Below are positions 1 to 7,967 of a DNA stretch of 10,624 nt, one piece after another. The stretch lies in NCBI GenBank assembly GCA_902489515.1, contig CABUAL010000035.1:1-10624 (forward strand), written 5' to 3'. Positions within the stretch are counted from its first letter, which is position 1. Each line of letters starts with the position of its first letter. Both the position numbers and the translations under genes were made by a program. The stretch is from an uncultured Collinsella sp. GTDB taxonomy: Bacteria > Actinomycetota > Coriobacteriia > Coriobacteriales > Coriobacteriaceae. The notes below the pieces were generated by a model that did not search any database, was not told the origin of the DNA, and was given only the letters and a program-made list of their open reading frames with translations.

Positions 1-139
1 GGCCGCCGAGATTCGAGCCGACCCAGGATAGGGCCTCCGTCAGCGGAATGGTCGCCGCATACTGGATGCGACCCTCCGCGCGATGCCTCATCAGTTCGTT
101 TTGCGCCTGAACCGCAGACGGCGTATGGCGCATAGTCAT
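1..139 (-). CDS. N-terminus of a probable P-type cation-transporting ATPase (partial, runs off left edge)
   Basis: Only 46 codons are inside the window. The N-terminus begins MTMRHTPSAVQAQNELMRHR and continues through RIQYAATIPLTEALSWVGSN to LGG. The last stretch resembles the start of the cation-ATPase N-terminal domain, which in MgtA-like pumps reads roughly 'EALxxLGSxxxGLS'. If so, this is a second P-type ATPase behind the one at 907-3351, and this copy keeps the N-terminal domain the other lacks. The start is either ATG at 139 or ATG at 133. A GAAGAAG purine stretch sits about 6 nt before the latter, which is the better spacing. An in-frame stop lies 8 codons upstream of the first ATG. 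The gene follows a strong terminator, so it probably has its own promoter in 140-308, but I see no convincing -35/-10 pair there. The reading frame is fairly secure; the family is inference from a short stretch. Confidence 0.45.
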   Translation of the reverse strand, partial: MTMRHTPSAVQAQNELMRHRAEGRIQYAATIPLTEALSWVGSNLGG

Positions 140-308
140 CTTCTTCAATTGCCTCGCTCCGTTCTATCGATCGGACGCAGGGCGAATCAGCCGCGCGCCC
201 CCATCAAAGTGGACCCGCGCCGGCAACTTCGTCCTGCGTTACTGGTACTGTCACTGCCGCTCACGGTCCTCACCTCTCTTTCGCGTCCGCGACTGTCTAC
301 AGAATAGA

Positions 309-350
309 AAAGCCGCAAGACCGAGCACATGGCTGGTTTCTTGCGGCTTT
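309..350 (-). terminator. Intrinsic terminator of the ATPase / winged-helix unit
   Basis: There is a perfect 12-bp inverted repeat, AAAGCCGCAAGA paired with TCTTGCGGCTTT, around an 18-nt loop. Read on the minus strand it is followed by the T-rich tail TTTTCTATTCT. The loop can close further through CC/GG and AGC/GCT pairs. It lies about 65 nt past the stop of the winged-helix gene and before the next minus-strand start, so it ends the two-gene unit read from 3351. Confidence 0.85.
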
Positions 351-414
351 CTTGCGATTTGGCAAGGATTGTCAAAGTGACTATTTGGATCGATGGGAGC
401 GAATACCCGAAGCG

Positions 415-897
415 TTACTCGGCCATTTTGTAGCCCACGCCCCATACAGTCAGCAGGTAGTGGGGGTTGTCTGGTTCGGGCTCAATCTTCTTTCGAATTT
501 TGCGGACGAAGGCCATGATGTTGCTGTCATCGAGCAGATACTCGTTTTGCCACACCGCCCGGTAGATTTCCTCTTTGCTAAAGACCGTACCCCGGTTGCT
601 CGCCAAAAAGGCAAGGATGTCGAACTCCTTGGGCGTGAGCGAGACCGGCGCGTCCGACACCTTGACGGTGCGCGAGGCCAGGTCGATCGAAAGCTCGCCG
701 ATAACGATGGGTCCAGTGGCGGCACTTGCCTGCGAGCCGGCAACCGCCAGCTCGATAGCAGTCAGCTTGCCCGATGCGATATCGGCAAACACGGGCGCGA
801 GCTCCAGGGCGGCAGCGCTGCCAGACGAGAACAGCGCGCTGCTGAGCTCGGCGGCCTCGGCCGGCGTAATCGCGATGTTGGTTCTGTTGGTACGCAT
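415..897 (-). CDS. Stand-alone OmpR/PhoB-type winged-helix DNA-binding protein without a receiver domain
   Basis: This 160-residue protein is probably a transcription regulator. Residues about 65-158 form a complete trans-regulatory C-terminal winged helix. The segments are GELSIDLASRTV (first strand pair), SLTPKEFDILAFLASNRG, FSKEEIYRAVW, a recognition helix around NIMAFVRKIRKKIE, and the final wing strand LTVWGVGYKMAE. The first 60 residues are Ala-rich (TPAEAAELSSALF...) and show no receiver-domain Asp or Lys, so this is not an ordinary response regulator and phosphorylation control is unlikely. It follows the ATPase stop after only 9 nt, with TAGGGCGG acting as both stop context and weak ribosome-binding site, so the two genes are almost surely co-transcribed. 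By position it could autoregulate the ATPase unit (inference). The family call is strong; the target is unknown. Confidence 0.85.
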   Translation of the reverse strand: MRTNRTNIAITPAEAAELSSALFSSGSAAALELAPVFADIASGKLTAIELAVAGSQASAATGPIVIGELSIDLASRTVKVSDAPVSLTPKEFDILAFLASNRGTVFSKEEIYRAVWQNEYLLDDSNIMAFVRKIRKKIEPEPDNPHYLLTVWGVGYKMAE

Positions 898-906
898 AGA
901 ACCGCC

Positions 907-3351
907 CTAGAACAAGCTGCTCGAGCGGGCCAGATAGACCCGCTTGATCGTCGAAGCAACAACAAGATACAACACGCTCAGCAGCGCAACGATGCCCAGA
1001 TACCATACAGGCAGCGTGGCGAGCCCAAACAGCTGCGCCACCGGACTGAGCGCAAGGAGCGCCGTGACAACGAGCATGACGGCAACCATCACCACGAGCG
1101 GTGTGCAAGGACGATCCCCGTCGCGGACACTGCGCGTTCGCAACACCAGGAGCACGAGCGATTCGGTCCATGCGCATTCCAGCAGCCAGCCGGCTTGGAA
1201 GGTCGCGATAAAGGCCGCTCGACCCGCCGCGTCGAGCGCGGCAAAGGGCGCGCCGCAGACGGCGGGGCATACGCCCAAGAACAGAATGGCAAACGTAATG
1301 ATGTCGAAGGCCGAGCTCGCAAAGCCAAAATGAAGCATAAAGCTGCCGAGCCCCTTACCCGACCAGGCCCTGGGGCGGGCAATCTCTGCATCGTCAACGT
1401 TATCCCACGAAAGCGACAGGCAGGTGGCGTCGTAGCACAGATTGAGCAAGAGCAGCTGGGTAGCGGTTGCCGGCACAAAGGGCAGGAAAATGCTCGAGGC
1501 GGCAACCGAACAGATATTGCCAAAGTTGGAGCTCGATGCGATACGGATGTACTTGGAGGCATTGGCGAACGAAGTCCTGCCCTCGCTGACGCCCTCGGCG
1601 ACAACACCCAAGTCGCGCTCGAGCAGCACCAGGTCGGCCACCTTTTTGGATTCGGCCGCAGCCGAGTCCACGACAATGCCGACGTCTGCCGATGTGAGCG
1701 CCGGCACGTCGTTCACGCCGTCTCCGATATAGCCGACGATGTGGCCGGAGAGGCGAATCAGGCTAACGATCTGCGCCTTCTGTGCGGGCGTAAGCTCGGC
1801 AAACACGCGAGCCTTCCCCACCCGGATCAGCGCTTCGGATTCCTCCATGGCCTGAAGCATGCTGCCGGTGATAACGCTATCGGCGGGAATGCCCAGGCGC
1901 GAGCATGTTGAGCGAGCGACCGAAGCCGAATCACCCGTGAGCACGCGCACCTCGACGGAAAGGTTAGACAGCGCCTGCACGGCGGCACGAGCGCTCGCCT
2001 TGGGCCGATCGAAAAAGCCCAAAAAGCCGCACAGCACCAGGTCATCCCAGTCCGCCGACGTCGTGCTATAGGCGACGGCGAGCACTTTGATGCCATCGGC
2101 GCGCATGTCCTCGGCAACCTCGTAGGCGCTCTGACGGCCATCGGCATCCATGGGCACCAGCTCGCCCTTAAAGTTTGCCCAGGCGCAGCGTGTGCACACG
2201 CTTTCAACCTCGCCCTTTACGATGGTCAGATGATTGCCGGGGCGAACCTGTAGCCCCAAACAACCAAGCGCCCCGGGCGTGGCGTCGAGCTTGACACCCG
2301 AAGCCTTGGTGACGTGGTCGAAGGGGTCAGAGGCATGCAGTGCAAAGGCGTGGCCAAGGTCTTTCGCGGCAAGGTGCAGCTCGGGTGCCGCGCACGCATC
2401 GGCAATGGCCCGATTGAGCTGATTGGCAGCGGCCCCCTGGCTCGTGCTCTCCAGATACGCCAGGTTGAGCGTCTGCTCGCTTTCGTTGCCCAGGATATCG
2501 GTGTAGTACTCGAGCACCGCGGCATCTTCGGTGAGCGTGCCTGTCTTGTCAACGCACACCACGTCCATGGAGCCCAGTGACTCCATGGCGTCAACGTTCT
2601 TAACGATGACCTGCTTGTTTTTTAGTCGATGGGCACTGCCCGAAAGGCAAACGCTCGTGACAACCGGCAGCATTTCGGGAACCAGGCCCACGGCCGTGCC
2701 CAGGGCAAACAGCAGTGCCTGCGCCCAGTCGCCCAGCACAAAGCCTCGAATCATAATGACAAACGGCAGTACGATGAGCATGCATCTTACCAGGGCGGCG
2801 CAGATGCTCTTGGCGCCGGCACCAAACTGTGTGCCCATTCGAGCGCGACGGCGCAAAACGGGCTGCTCATCGGCAATGCGGGCGAGGACGGTTGCCGACG
2901 CCTTGCCGTCGACAATGGTCGTTCCCGCGCGAACGGTCTCCCCTTCCCGCTTGGCGGTCTGACCGCTCTCGCCTGTAAGCGACGATTCCGAGACAAGGAC
3001 CTGGTCGCCCTTGGCAAGGGTCACGTCGACCGGGCAGAGCATGCCGGCATATAGGCGGACGACGTCGCCGGGCACAAGCCGGTCGGCATCAACTTGAATC
3101 CAACACGCATCGACGCGTTTCCAAACGGCCGCGTGGTTCGCTTTAAACATATGGCGATCAAAGCTGCGCTTGGCCTCATTTTCGTAAAACAGGCGCACCA
3201 GGCCGCCCACCAGCCACATCAAAAAGAGCACAGCTGGCGCGAACACGCCCGTCTGGCCTTCCACCTGCGGCAGGACATCGACCAAAAAAGCCAGCCCGGC
3301 AAGCGCAAGCAGCAGCGACGAGAACGGATTAAAGAACGATTTTCTAATCAT
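907..3351 (-). CDS. MgtA-type (P3B) P-type magnesium/cation ATPase, N-terminally short
   Basis: This 814-residue membrane pump has all core P-type ATPase motifs: TGES at 126-129 (actuator), DKTGT with the phosphorylated Asp268, TGD at 472-474 and GDGVND at 543-548. MgtA-like signatures are GLVPEMLP at 222-229 in the transmembrane core, SSNFGN at 607-612, and NLCYDATCLSLSWDNVDD at 637-654, matching the conserved MgtA region around YDxxxxxxDNVDD. Mg2+ import is therefore the likely role, though another cation is possible. Residue 6 is already at the first membrane helix (FFNPFSSLLLALAGLAFLVD), so the 70-90 residue cytoplasmic segment usual in this family is missing. The start is ATG with AAAGAGG 5 nt upstream. 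An in-frame TAG five codons before it rules out a longer N-terminus in this frame, and the 118-bp gap to the ABC gene leaves no room for a lost domain. It is transcribed together with the winged-helix gene behind it. Confidence 0.9.
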   Translation of the reverse strand: MIRKSFFNPFSSLLLALAGLAFLVDVLPQVEGQTGVFAPAVLFLMWLVGGLVRLFYENEAKRSFDRHMFKANHAAVWKRVDACWIQVDADRLVPGDVVRLYAGMLCPVDVTLAKGDQVLVSESSLTGESGQTAKREGETVRAGTTIVDGKASATVLARIADEQPVLRRRARMGTQFGAGAKSICAALVRCMLIVLPFVIMIRGFVLGDWAQALLFALGTAVGLVPEMLPVVTSVCLSGSAHRLKNKQVIVKNVDAMESLGSMDVVCVDKTGTLTEDAAVLEYYTDILGNESEQTLNLAYLESTSQGAAANQLNRAIADACAAPELHLAAKDLGHAFALHASDPFDHVTKASGVKLDATPGALGCLGLQVRPGNHLTIVKGEVESVCTRCAWANFKGELVPMDADGRQSAYEVAEDMRADGIKVLAVAYSTTSADWDDLVLCGFLGFFDRPKASARAAVQALSNLSVEVRVLTGDSASVARSTCSRLGIPADSVITGSMLQAMEESEALIRVGKARVFAELTPAQKAQIVSLIRLSGHIVGYIGDGVNDVPALTSADVGIVVDSAAAESKKVADLVLLERDLGVVAEGVSEGRTSFANASKYIRIASSSNFGNICSVAASSIFLPFVPATATQLLLLNLCYDATCLSLSWDNVDDAEIARPRAWSGKGLGSFMLHFGFASSAFDIITFAILFLGVCPAVCGAPFAALDAAGRAAFIATFQAGWLLECAWTESLVLLVLRTRSVRDGDRPCTPLVVMVAVMLVVTALLALSPVAQLFGLATLPVWYLGIVALLSVLYLVVASTIKRVYLARSSSLF

Positions 3352-3379
3352 CGAAGCCTCTTTCTAGCACGGCTTCGAT
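3350..3379 (-). promoter_or_regulatory. Perfect 9-bp inverted repeat over the ATPase promoter and start codon (putative operator)
   Basis: On the minus strand ATCGAAGCC (3379-3371) is followed by a 12-nt spacer carrying the ribosome-binding site and then GGCTTCGAT (3358-3350). The second arm includes the first two bases of the ATG, and the first arm overlaps the last bases of the predicted -10 box. If transcription starts near 3371 the first arm is barely transcribed, so a protein-binding operator is more likely than an mRNA hairpin. With an upstream start, the same sequence could hide the start codon and part of the ribosome-binding site. Confidence 0.55.
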
Positions 3380-3405
3380 TGTATCCGAGGGCACTCGCCG
3401 ACAAC
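3378..3405 (-). promoter_or_regulatory. Predicted promoter of the ATPase unit
   Basis: On the minus strand a good -10 hexamer, TACAAT (3383-3378), lies about 30 nt before the ATG. A -35-like GTTGTC (3405-3400) sits 16 nt upstream of it, or TTGTCG at 15 nt. The -35 match is moderate. The location between the ABC gene's end and the ATPase start makes biological sense. Confidence 0.45.
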
Positions 3406-3441
3406 CCCGCCCCAACCCTTGCGACTTCCTTGCTTTTAGCC

Positions 3442-3468
3442 GTGACAAAAGGGTTGTCCCTTTGTCAC
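3442..3468. repeat. Near-perfect palindrome GTGACAAA...TTTGTCAC (REP/MITE-like)
   Basis: The arms GTGACAAA (3442-3449) and TTTGTCAC (3461-3468) are exact. After one unpaired A, GGG pairs with CCC around a TTGT loop. The palindrome begins one base after the ABC transporter's stop codon. On the minus strand it is followed by GGCTAAAAGC, not a T-run, so it is not a standard intrinsic terminator, although it could protect an mRNA 3' end. Its position and form suggest a dispersed intergenic palindrome family. I see only this copy in the window. Confidence 0.6.
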
Positions 3469-3469
3469 A

Positions 3470-6400
3470 TTATTCGGAACGAAGGGCCTCCACGGGGTCC
3501 TTTTTGGATGCGCTACGGGCCGGCAGCAGACCGGCAACGACCGTCAGCAACACCGAAATTGCAATGAGCACCAGCGCATCCTGCACGGGCAGGCTCATCA
3601 GGTTGGGGACCTGTTTGGCCGCAAGCGCCCAGGTATTAACCGGGAAGCTCACGGCCACCACGACGACAATGGCAAAGACGCCGGCGATGAGGCCCTCGAT
3701 AAAGGTCTCGGCATTGAATACGTTGGCCACGTTGCGTTTCGACGCGCCGATCGCGCGCAAGATGCCGATCTCCTTTTTGCGCTCCAGCACGCTGATGTAG
3801 GTGATGATGCCGATCATGATAGAGCTCACCACCAGGCTAATACTCACAAACGCAATGAGCACCAAGCTGATGGTGTTCACGATATCGGTCACCGAGCCCA
3901 TGATGATGCCCATGTAGTCGGTGTACGAGATTGCCTGCTCGTCATGCCCGGCGGCTTTGACCTGCTTGTTATACGCATCGATATGGTCGAGCACGCGCTC
4001 CTTGGCCTCAAAGTCGCGCGGGAAGATCTTGACCGAGATGGGATCTGCCTCGTCCGCATAACACAGCGTGGTCAGGTTGTTGTCGTAGGTGAGCTGCGAC
4101 GCCTTCGCATAGCTCATCATGAGCGAGCTCAGGTCCTCGGCATCCATGTTGAAGTGGATAGCACGGGCAAAGGCGCTCGCATCCACGTGCATGGCGCTCG
4201 CCAGGTTGGCAAAACTCGACGACATCTGCGTCGCCATTTGTCCCATGAGCCCCGCCGCGCCTGCTTTGAGCTGGGACGATACGGTCGTCGCAATCTGCTC
4301 GCTGATCGCCTTCATCACCTGGTCCATAGCCTGCTGCAAATAGAGCGCGAGCTGTTTTTGTGCGTAGTCGGTCATTGCCTGCTGTAGCCGCTCAGCCAGC
4401 ACATCTCCGCCCAGCGCCTTGAGCTGCGCTAAGCATTGCTGCGCCGCGGCATCGTTCTCAAGATATGCCGAGAATGCGGCGGCAAGCTTTGTCGCGTCCT
4501 TAAGATCTTCGGGCGTCAGCGCCTTAAACTGATCGGACTGCATAAAGCCCTCAAACAGCTGGTTGGCAAGCGCGCCCACCTGCTGCATCTGCTCGGGTGT
4601 GAGTTCCAAGCCATCGAAGACTCCCGAGAAATCGGGGGCCGGCGCCTTGGCCATGATGTCGTTGAAGTCGATGTCCTCGCCAACGCCCGAAAGGTCGATA
4701 TCCAGGCCTGACAAATCGATGCCCGAAAGGTCCATACCGCCGGCCACACCCGAAAGCGCGGACGCATCGAACGAGAACGCGCTCTTGAGCGCCGCCTCGT
4801 CAACGCTGAACATGCTGCCCAGGTCCACGCCCTGCTTGGCCTCGCCCTGCAACTCGTCGAACGTTTTGCCGGTAAAGACATCCGTCTCGGGATGAGCAAG
4901 CTGCTCCTGCACAATCTTCGAATCGGCCGCGCGCTCCATAAGCTGGCGAGTCAGCGCATGTGTGTAGGCGATACCGGGCGAAAGGGCGCTCGCGTTGGCC
5001 GTCTCGTTGGGCCGTACCACACCCACGATGTGTACGTCGATGCCATCGGCAACCTTGGCGGCCATAAAGTCGGCGTCACCAGACATGTCGGTCCACATGC
5101 CGGTCTCTTCGTTTTTGCGATAGGCATCGGCCGGCGACAGCACCTTAAACGTCGTGGACAGCGCATCGTCGTAGGTAAAGTCGGTGCCGGTCTCGGGTGC
5201 TTTGACCCCACCGTCGGCCGTCATGGCACTGTTTACCAGATCGTTGAGCTCATCGATATCCAGCGCACCGATGCTGTAGAGCGTATAGTCGCCCACCGTA
5301 CCGCGGCTCGAAAGCACCATCACGGCTTCGTTGGCAGACGTGGGCCAATGACCGGCGACGACATCGTACTGGCTGTCGAGCAGGCTCTGGTCGTCAATCA
5401 TCTCGTTAAAGACCGAGGTTCCCATGGATTCCATGCTCACCGTTGCCGCCGAACTCGCGCCTCCGCTCATAGCCTCGGTCATTGCGTTGGGAACAAGCCG
5501 AACGGGCTTCTCATCGCCCTTGCCGGCACGATAGACAACCGGCGATACACCGTAGCCGTACTGAATGGCGTTGACCTCTTTGTCGATACCGTCGCCGCCG
5601 TCGTCAAGCCATGCCTTAAAGCTCGTCATGTCGTTGGACTTAACGCTCGCAAACATATCCTTTACGGCCGTGACCACGGGAATCTTATCGGTTTCGGCAC
5701 TGTCGTCGGACGAATCCACGTTTTCAGGCGAGTCATCATCCGCAGCCCCCTGTCCGCCCATCATGGACGACAGGTCGTAATCCTGCTTGGAAATGGTGAG
5801 TGGGTAGCTCGAGAGCGTATCCTCCTCGACCTTTTTGATGTAGCCGTTTACGCCGTTGGACAGCGCCAGAATCGCCGCGATACCGATAATGCCAATCGAG
5901 CCCGCAAAGGCCGTCATGGCCGTGCGGCCCTTCTTGGTCATGAGGTTTCGGGCAGAAAGCCCCAGCGCCGTCACAAAGCTCATCGAGGTTTTGCGCGTAG
6001 GCTTGGCCTCGCGGCGCGTGGCGTCAGCGACATCGAAAGGATCGGAATCATCGGTGATCTTGCCGTCCGCCAGGTTGACGATGCGCGTGGCGTATTGGTA
6101 TGCCAGGTCGGGATTGTGCGTGACCATGATGACCAGACGGTCGCGCGCAACTTCTTTGAGCAAATCCATAACCTGCACGGATGTCGTTGAATCCAAAGCG
6201 CCAGTCGGCTCGTCGGCAAGGACGATCTCAGGGTCATTGATCAGGGCGCGGGCAATGGCCACGCGCTGCATCTGCCCGCCCGATAGCTGGCTCGGGCGCT
6301 TGTTAACGTGCTCGCCCAAGCCGACTTTCTCCAACGCCTCGCGCGCACGCTGGCGACGCTCGGCATGCCCCACGCCCGTGAGCGTGAGCGCCAGCTCCAC

Positions 6401-6709
6401 GTTTTCCAAAATGGTCTGATGCGGAATGAGGTTATAGCTTTGGAACACAAAGCCGATACGGTTGTTGCGGTAGGCATCCCAATCGCGATCGTGAAAGTCT
6501 TTGGTCGAAATACCGTCGATCAGCAGGTCGCCAGAATCGAAATGATCGAGCCCACCGATAACGTTGAGCATCGTAGTTTTGCCCGACCCCGAAGGTCCCA
6601 GAATGGCCACGAACTCGTTATCGCGAAAAGACAGGCTCACGCTGTCGAGCGCTACCTGCGTAAACGACTGCGTAACGTACCTTTTGCAAATACCTTTGAG
6701 CTCCAGCAT
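3470..6709 (-). CDS. Fused ABC exporter: LolD/MacB-type ATPase plus FtsX-type permease with giant extracytoplasmic insert
   Basis: This 1079-residue protein (numbered from ATG 6709) starts with a full ABC ATPase: Walker A GPSGSGKT at 38-45, signature LSGGQMQR at 142-149, Walker B IVLADE at 162-167 and the H-loop His at 198. A linker and one membrane helix (about 263-285) follow. Next comes an extracytoplasmic region of about 650 residues: acidic and Ser-rich early ([18 protein letters not shown]), an Asp-Leu-Ser-Gly series near 660-680, then a long Ala/Gln-rich helical stretch (about 700-850). The C-terminus has three membrane helices (about 942-972, 1005-1030, 1045-1065) and the FtsX/MacB hallmark [17 protein letters not shown]. 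Relatives export peptides, antibiotics or lipoproteins, or act as mechanotransducers; the substrate here cannot be read. AGGAGAGG lies 9 nt before ATG 6709, whereas a possible TTG at 6718 abuts that site and is rejected. It appears monocistronic. Confidence 0.92.
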   Translation of the reverse strand: MLELKGICKRYVTQSFTQVALDSVSLSFRDNEFVAILGPSGSGKTTMLNVIGGLDHFDSGDLLIDGISTKDFHDRDWDAYRNNRIGFVFQSYNLIPHQTILENVELALTLTGVGHAERRQRAREALEKVGLGEHVNKRPSQLSGGQMQRVAIARALINDPEIVLADEPTGALDSTTSVQVMDLLKEVARDRLVIMVTHNPDLAYQYATRIVNLADGKITDDSDPFDVADATRREAKPTRKTSMSFVTALGLSARNLMTKKGRTAMTAFAGSIGIIGIAAILALSNGVNGYIKKVEEDTLSSYPLTISKQDYDLSSMMGGQGAADDDSPENVDSSDDSAETDKIPVVTAVKDMFASVKSNDMTSFKAWLDDGGDGIDKEVNAIQYGYGVSPVVYRAGKGDEKPVRLVPNAMTEAMSGGASSAATVSMESMGTSVFNEMIDDQSLLDSQYDVVAGHWPTSANEAVMVLSSRGTVGDYTLYSIGALDIDELNDLVNSAMTADGGVKAPETGTDFTYDDALSTTFKVLSPADAYRKNEETGMWTDMSGDADFMAAKVADGIDVHIVGVVRPNETANASALSPGIAYTHALTRQLMERAADSKIVQEQLAHPETDVFTGKTFDELQGEAKQGVDLGSMFSVDEAALKSAFSFDASALSGVAGGMDLSGIDLSGLDIDLSGVGEDIDFNDIMAKAPAPDFSGVFDGLELTPEQMQQVGALANQLFEGFMQSDQFKALTPEDLKDATKLAAAFSAYLENDAAAQQCLAQLKALGGDVLAERLQQAMTDYAQKQLALYLQQAMDQVMKAISEQIATTVSSQLKAGAAGLMGQMATQMSSSFANLASAMHVDASAFARAIHFNMDAEDLSSLMMSYAKASQLTYDNNLTTLCYADEADPISVKIFPRDFEAKERVLDHIDAYNKQVKAAGHDEQAISYTDYMGIIMGSVTDIVNTISLVLIAFVSISLVVSSIMIGIITYISVLERKKEIGILRAIGASKRNVANVFNAETFIEGLIAGVFAIVVVVAVSFPVNTWALAAKQVPNLMSLPVQDALVLIAISVLLTVVAGLLPARSASKKDPVEALRSE

Positions 6710-6718
6710 GGACGGCAA

Positions 6719-6726
6719 CCTCTCCT
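6719..6726 (-). promoter_or_regulatory. Ribosome-binding site deciding the ABC exporter start
   Basis: AGGAGAGG reads on the minus strand with a 9-nt spacer to ATG 6709. The in-frame TTG at 6718 directly touches it, so it cannot be the start served by this site. Confidence 0.8.
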
Positions 6727-6864
6727 GGGCAAAACTACGATGCCCCGCTCTCCTCCGCCGTTCGTATTCGACGCTTTTGTCCTACTCTATCCCCATTTTT
6801 TGCCGACGCCAGTGAGGAATGTAACAAACCGCGCCAAAAAACGAACGGGACGGCGCCCAAAAGA

Positions 6865-6886
6865 AGAGGTCCCGAGCGGGACCTCT
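6865..6886 (-). terminator. Intrinsic terminator of the redox cassette
   Basis: A perfect 9-bp inverted repeat, AGAGGTCCC paired with GGGACCTCT, surrounds a 4-nt loop. On the minus strand it is followed by TCTTTTGG. It lies about 80 nt past the stop of the thioredoxin-fold lipoprotein and before the ABC gene's leader, so it ends the operon read from 9009. A weaker alternative hairpin with a T6 tail follows it (see findings). Confidence 0.8.
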
Positions 6887-6965
6887 ATATGGTGGAGCTT
6901 ATCTTGAAAGGCAGCAGACTACTTCGCACAGCGACACACGATCCTCGCTATGCTTTACGCGGTTT

Positions 6966-7937
6966 TTACTGCTCGCTATTCGCAATCGCCTGGTCGATAA
7001 GCTTGTCGAGTGCTGCGCGCTGCTCGGCGGAGCTGATGGCTCCCACGATTGGATCCCCTACGATGTTGCCATTCTGATCGATGACATACGTTGTCGGGAA
7101 CGAGAACAAATTTGACGTAAACTTACCGGCCTCGCTATCCGACTTGAACCAGATGTTCTTATATGTCACGCCCTTCTTGCTCAGCACGTCCTTGGCATCT
7201 GCAATCTCGCCCTTGTTGCCATCGAGCGTAAAGGAATTGACGCCCACGACCTGGCCGCCCTTCTTGGCAAGCTCCTTATTCAGGTCCTCAAGGTCGCCCA
7301 GCTCGCCCACGCACGGCTTGCAAGTGGTGAACCAGAAGTTCATGACGGTGACCTTGTTCTTGGAGAACAGCTCGTCGCTGCTCACGTCGTTGCCATCCAG
7401 GTCCTTGCCCGTAAAGCTGGGGAACTTCGTCGCCTCGCTCGAAGCATTGGCACCAGCCGTCATGCCAGCGGTCGAAGCGTCGACGCTCTCGCCTGCGCTC
7501 GGCGTGCTTCCACAGCCGGGGAACTCCTTCTCCAAGCTCTCGAGCTTGTCCTCGATCTCCTTGATCTGCTGTGCACCGGCCTTGAGCGTCTTAAGCTCAT
7601 CCGCCGTGAACTCATCCTTGGCGCCGTCGATGGTCTTGAGCAGGAAATCGCCGTAATTGCTGCCGTCCTCAATCATTGCCGAGTCTTTATTTGCCGCATT
7701 GAATACCTTTTCCCACAGCGCGTTACCACTCGAAAAGATATCGTTCTCCTTTTGCATGAGTTTTGCATACAACTCGGCGGCCTCGTCGGCATTGGTCGGC
7801 TTCTGCGCAGTGAGTTCTGCGATCTTAGGATCGGGGCCCGCAGATTCGCTCGCATTGCCACCAAGCGCCGAACACGCCACAAGACACAAGGCCAGCACCG
7901 GCACCATAAACAGGGCCGCAATCTTAGAAAGCTTCAT
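6966..7937 (-). CDS. TlpA/ResA-like thioredoxin-fold lipoprotein
   Basis: This 323-residue protein is exported and lipid-anchored. Its type II signal peptide MKLSKIAALFMVPVLALC is followed by lipobox LVAC with the acylated Cys at residue 22. Residues about 30-140 form a charged, helical region (KIAELTAQKP..., QQIKEIEDKLESLEKEF) ending at an extra cysteine in FPGCGS, then a Ser/Ala/Gly-rich linker. Residues about 170-320 are a TlpA/ResA-type thioredoxin domain with FWFTTCKPC (active-site Cys206 and Cys209) and the cis-proline in SFPTTYVID (Pro281). It probably reduces or oxidises disulfides, or passes on electrons, on the outer face of the membrane. GGAGG lies 7 nt before ATG 7937 but only 1 nt before ATG 7943, so the shorter start is chosen. 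It lies 30 nt behind the 4Fe-4S protein gene and is the last gene of the cassette. Confidence 0.9.
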   Translation of the reverse strand: MKLSKIAALFMVPVLALCLVACSALGGNASESAGPDPKIAELTAQKPTNADEAAELYAKLMQKENDIFSSGNALWEKVFNAANKDSAMIEDGSNYGDFLLKTIDGAKDEFTADELKTLKAGAQQIKEIEDKLESLEKEFPGCGSTPSAGESVDASTAGMTAGANASSEATKFPSFTGKDLDGNDVSSDELFSKNKVTVMNFWFTTCKPCVGELGDLEDLNKELAKKGGQVVGVNSFTLDGNKGEIADAKDVLSKKGVTYKNIWFKSDSEAGKFTSNLFSFPTTYVIDQNGNIVGDPIVGAISSAEQRAALDKLIDQAIANSEQ

Positions 7938-7967
7938 AGTCATTCCTCCGTTATTGTCGAAGCTTGT

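Noticed and set aside
140..308. Mg2+-sensing riboswitch (M-box) before the left-edge gene
   Set aside because: Expected because of the possible Mg2+ pump, but I see no conserved M-box core or leader terminator in these bases.
352..1911. Long plus-strand open frame of 519 codons
   Set aside because: It lies opposite the ATPase and winged-helix genes, is Arg/Gln/His-rich with no recognisable domain, and is the typical antisense shadow of a GC-rich gene.
4892..6190. Plus-strand open frame of 432 codons
   Set aside because: It lies opposite the ABC exporter, whose motifs are complete. It is rich in Arg, His and Gly and has no domain or ribosome-binding site.
6710..6718. TTG start three codons earlier for the ABC exporter
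   Set aside because: The ribosome-binding site directly touches it, leaving no spacer. ATG 6709 has a 9-nt spacer.
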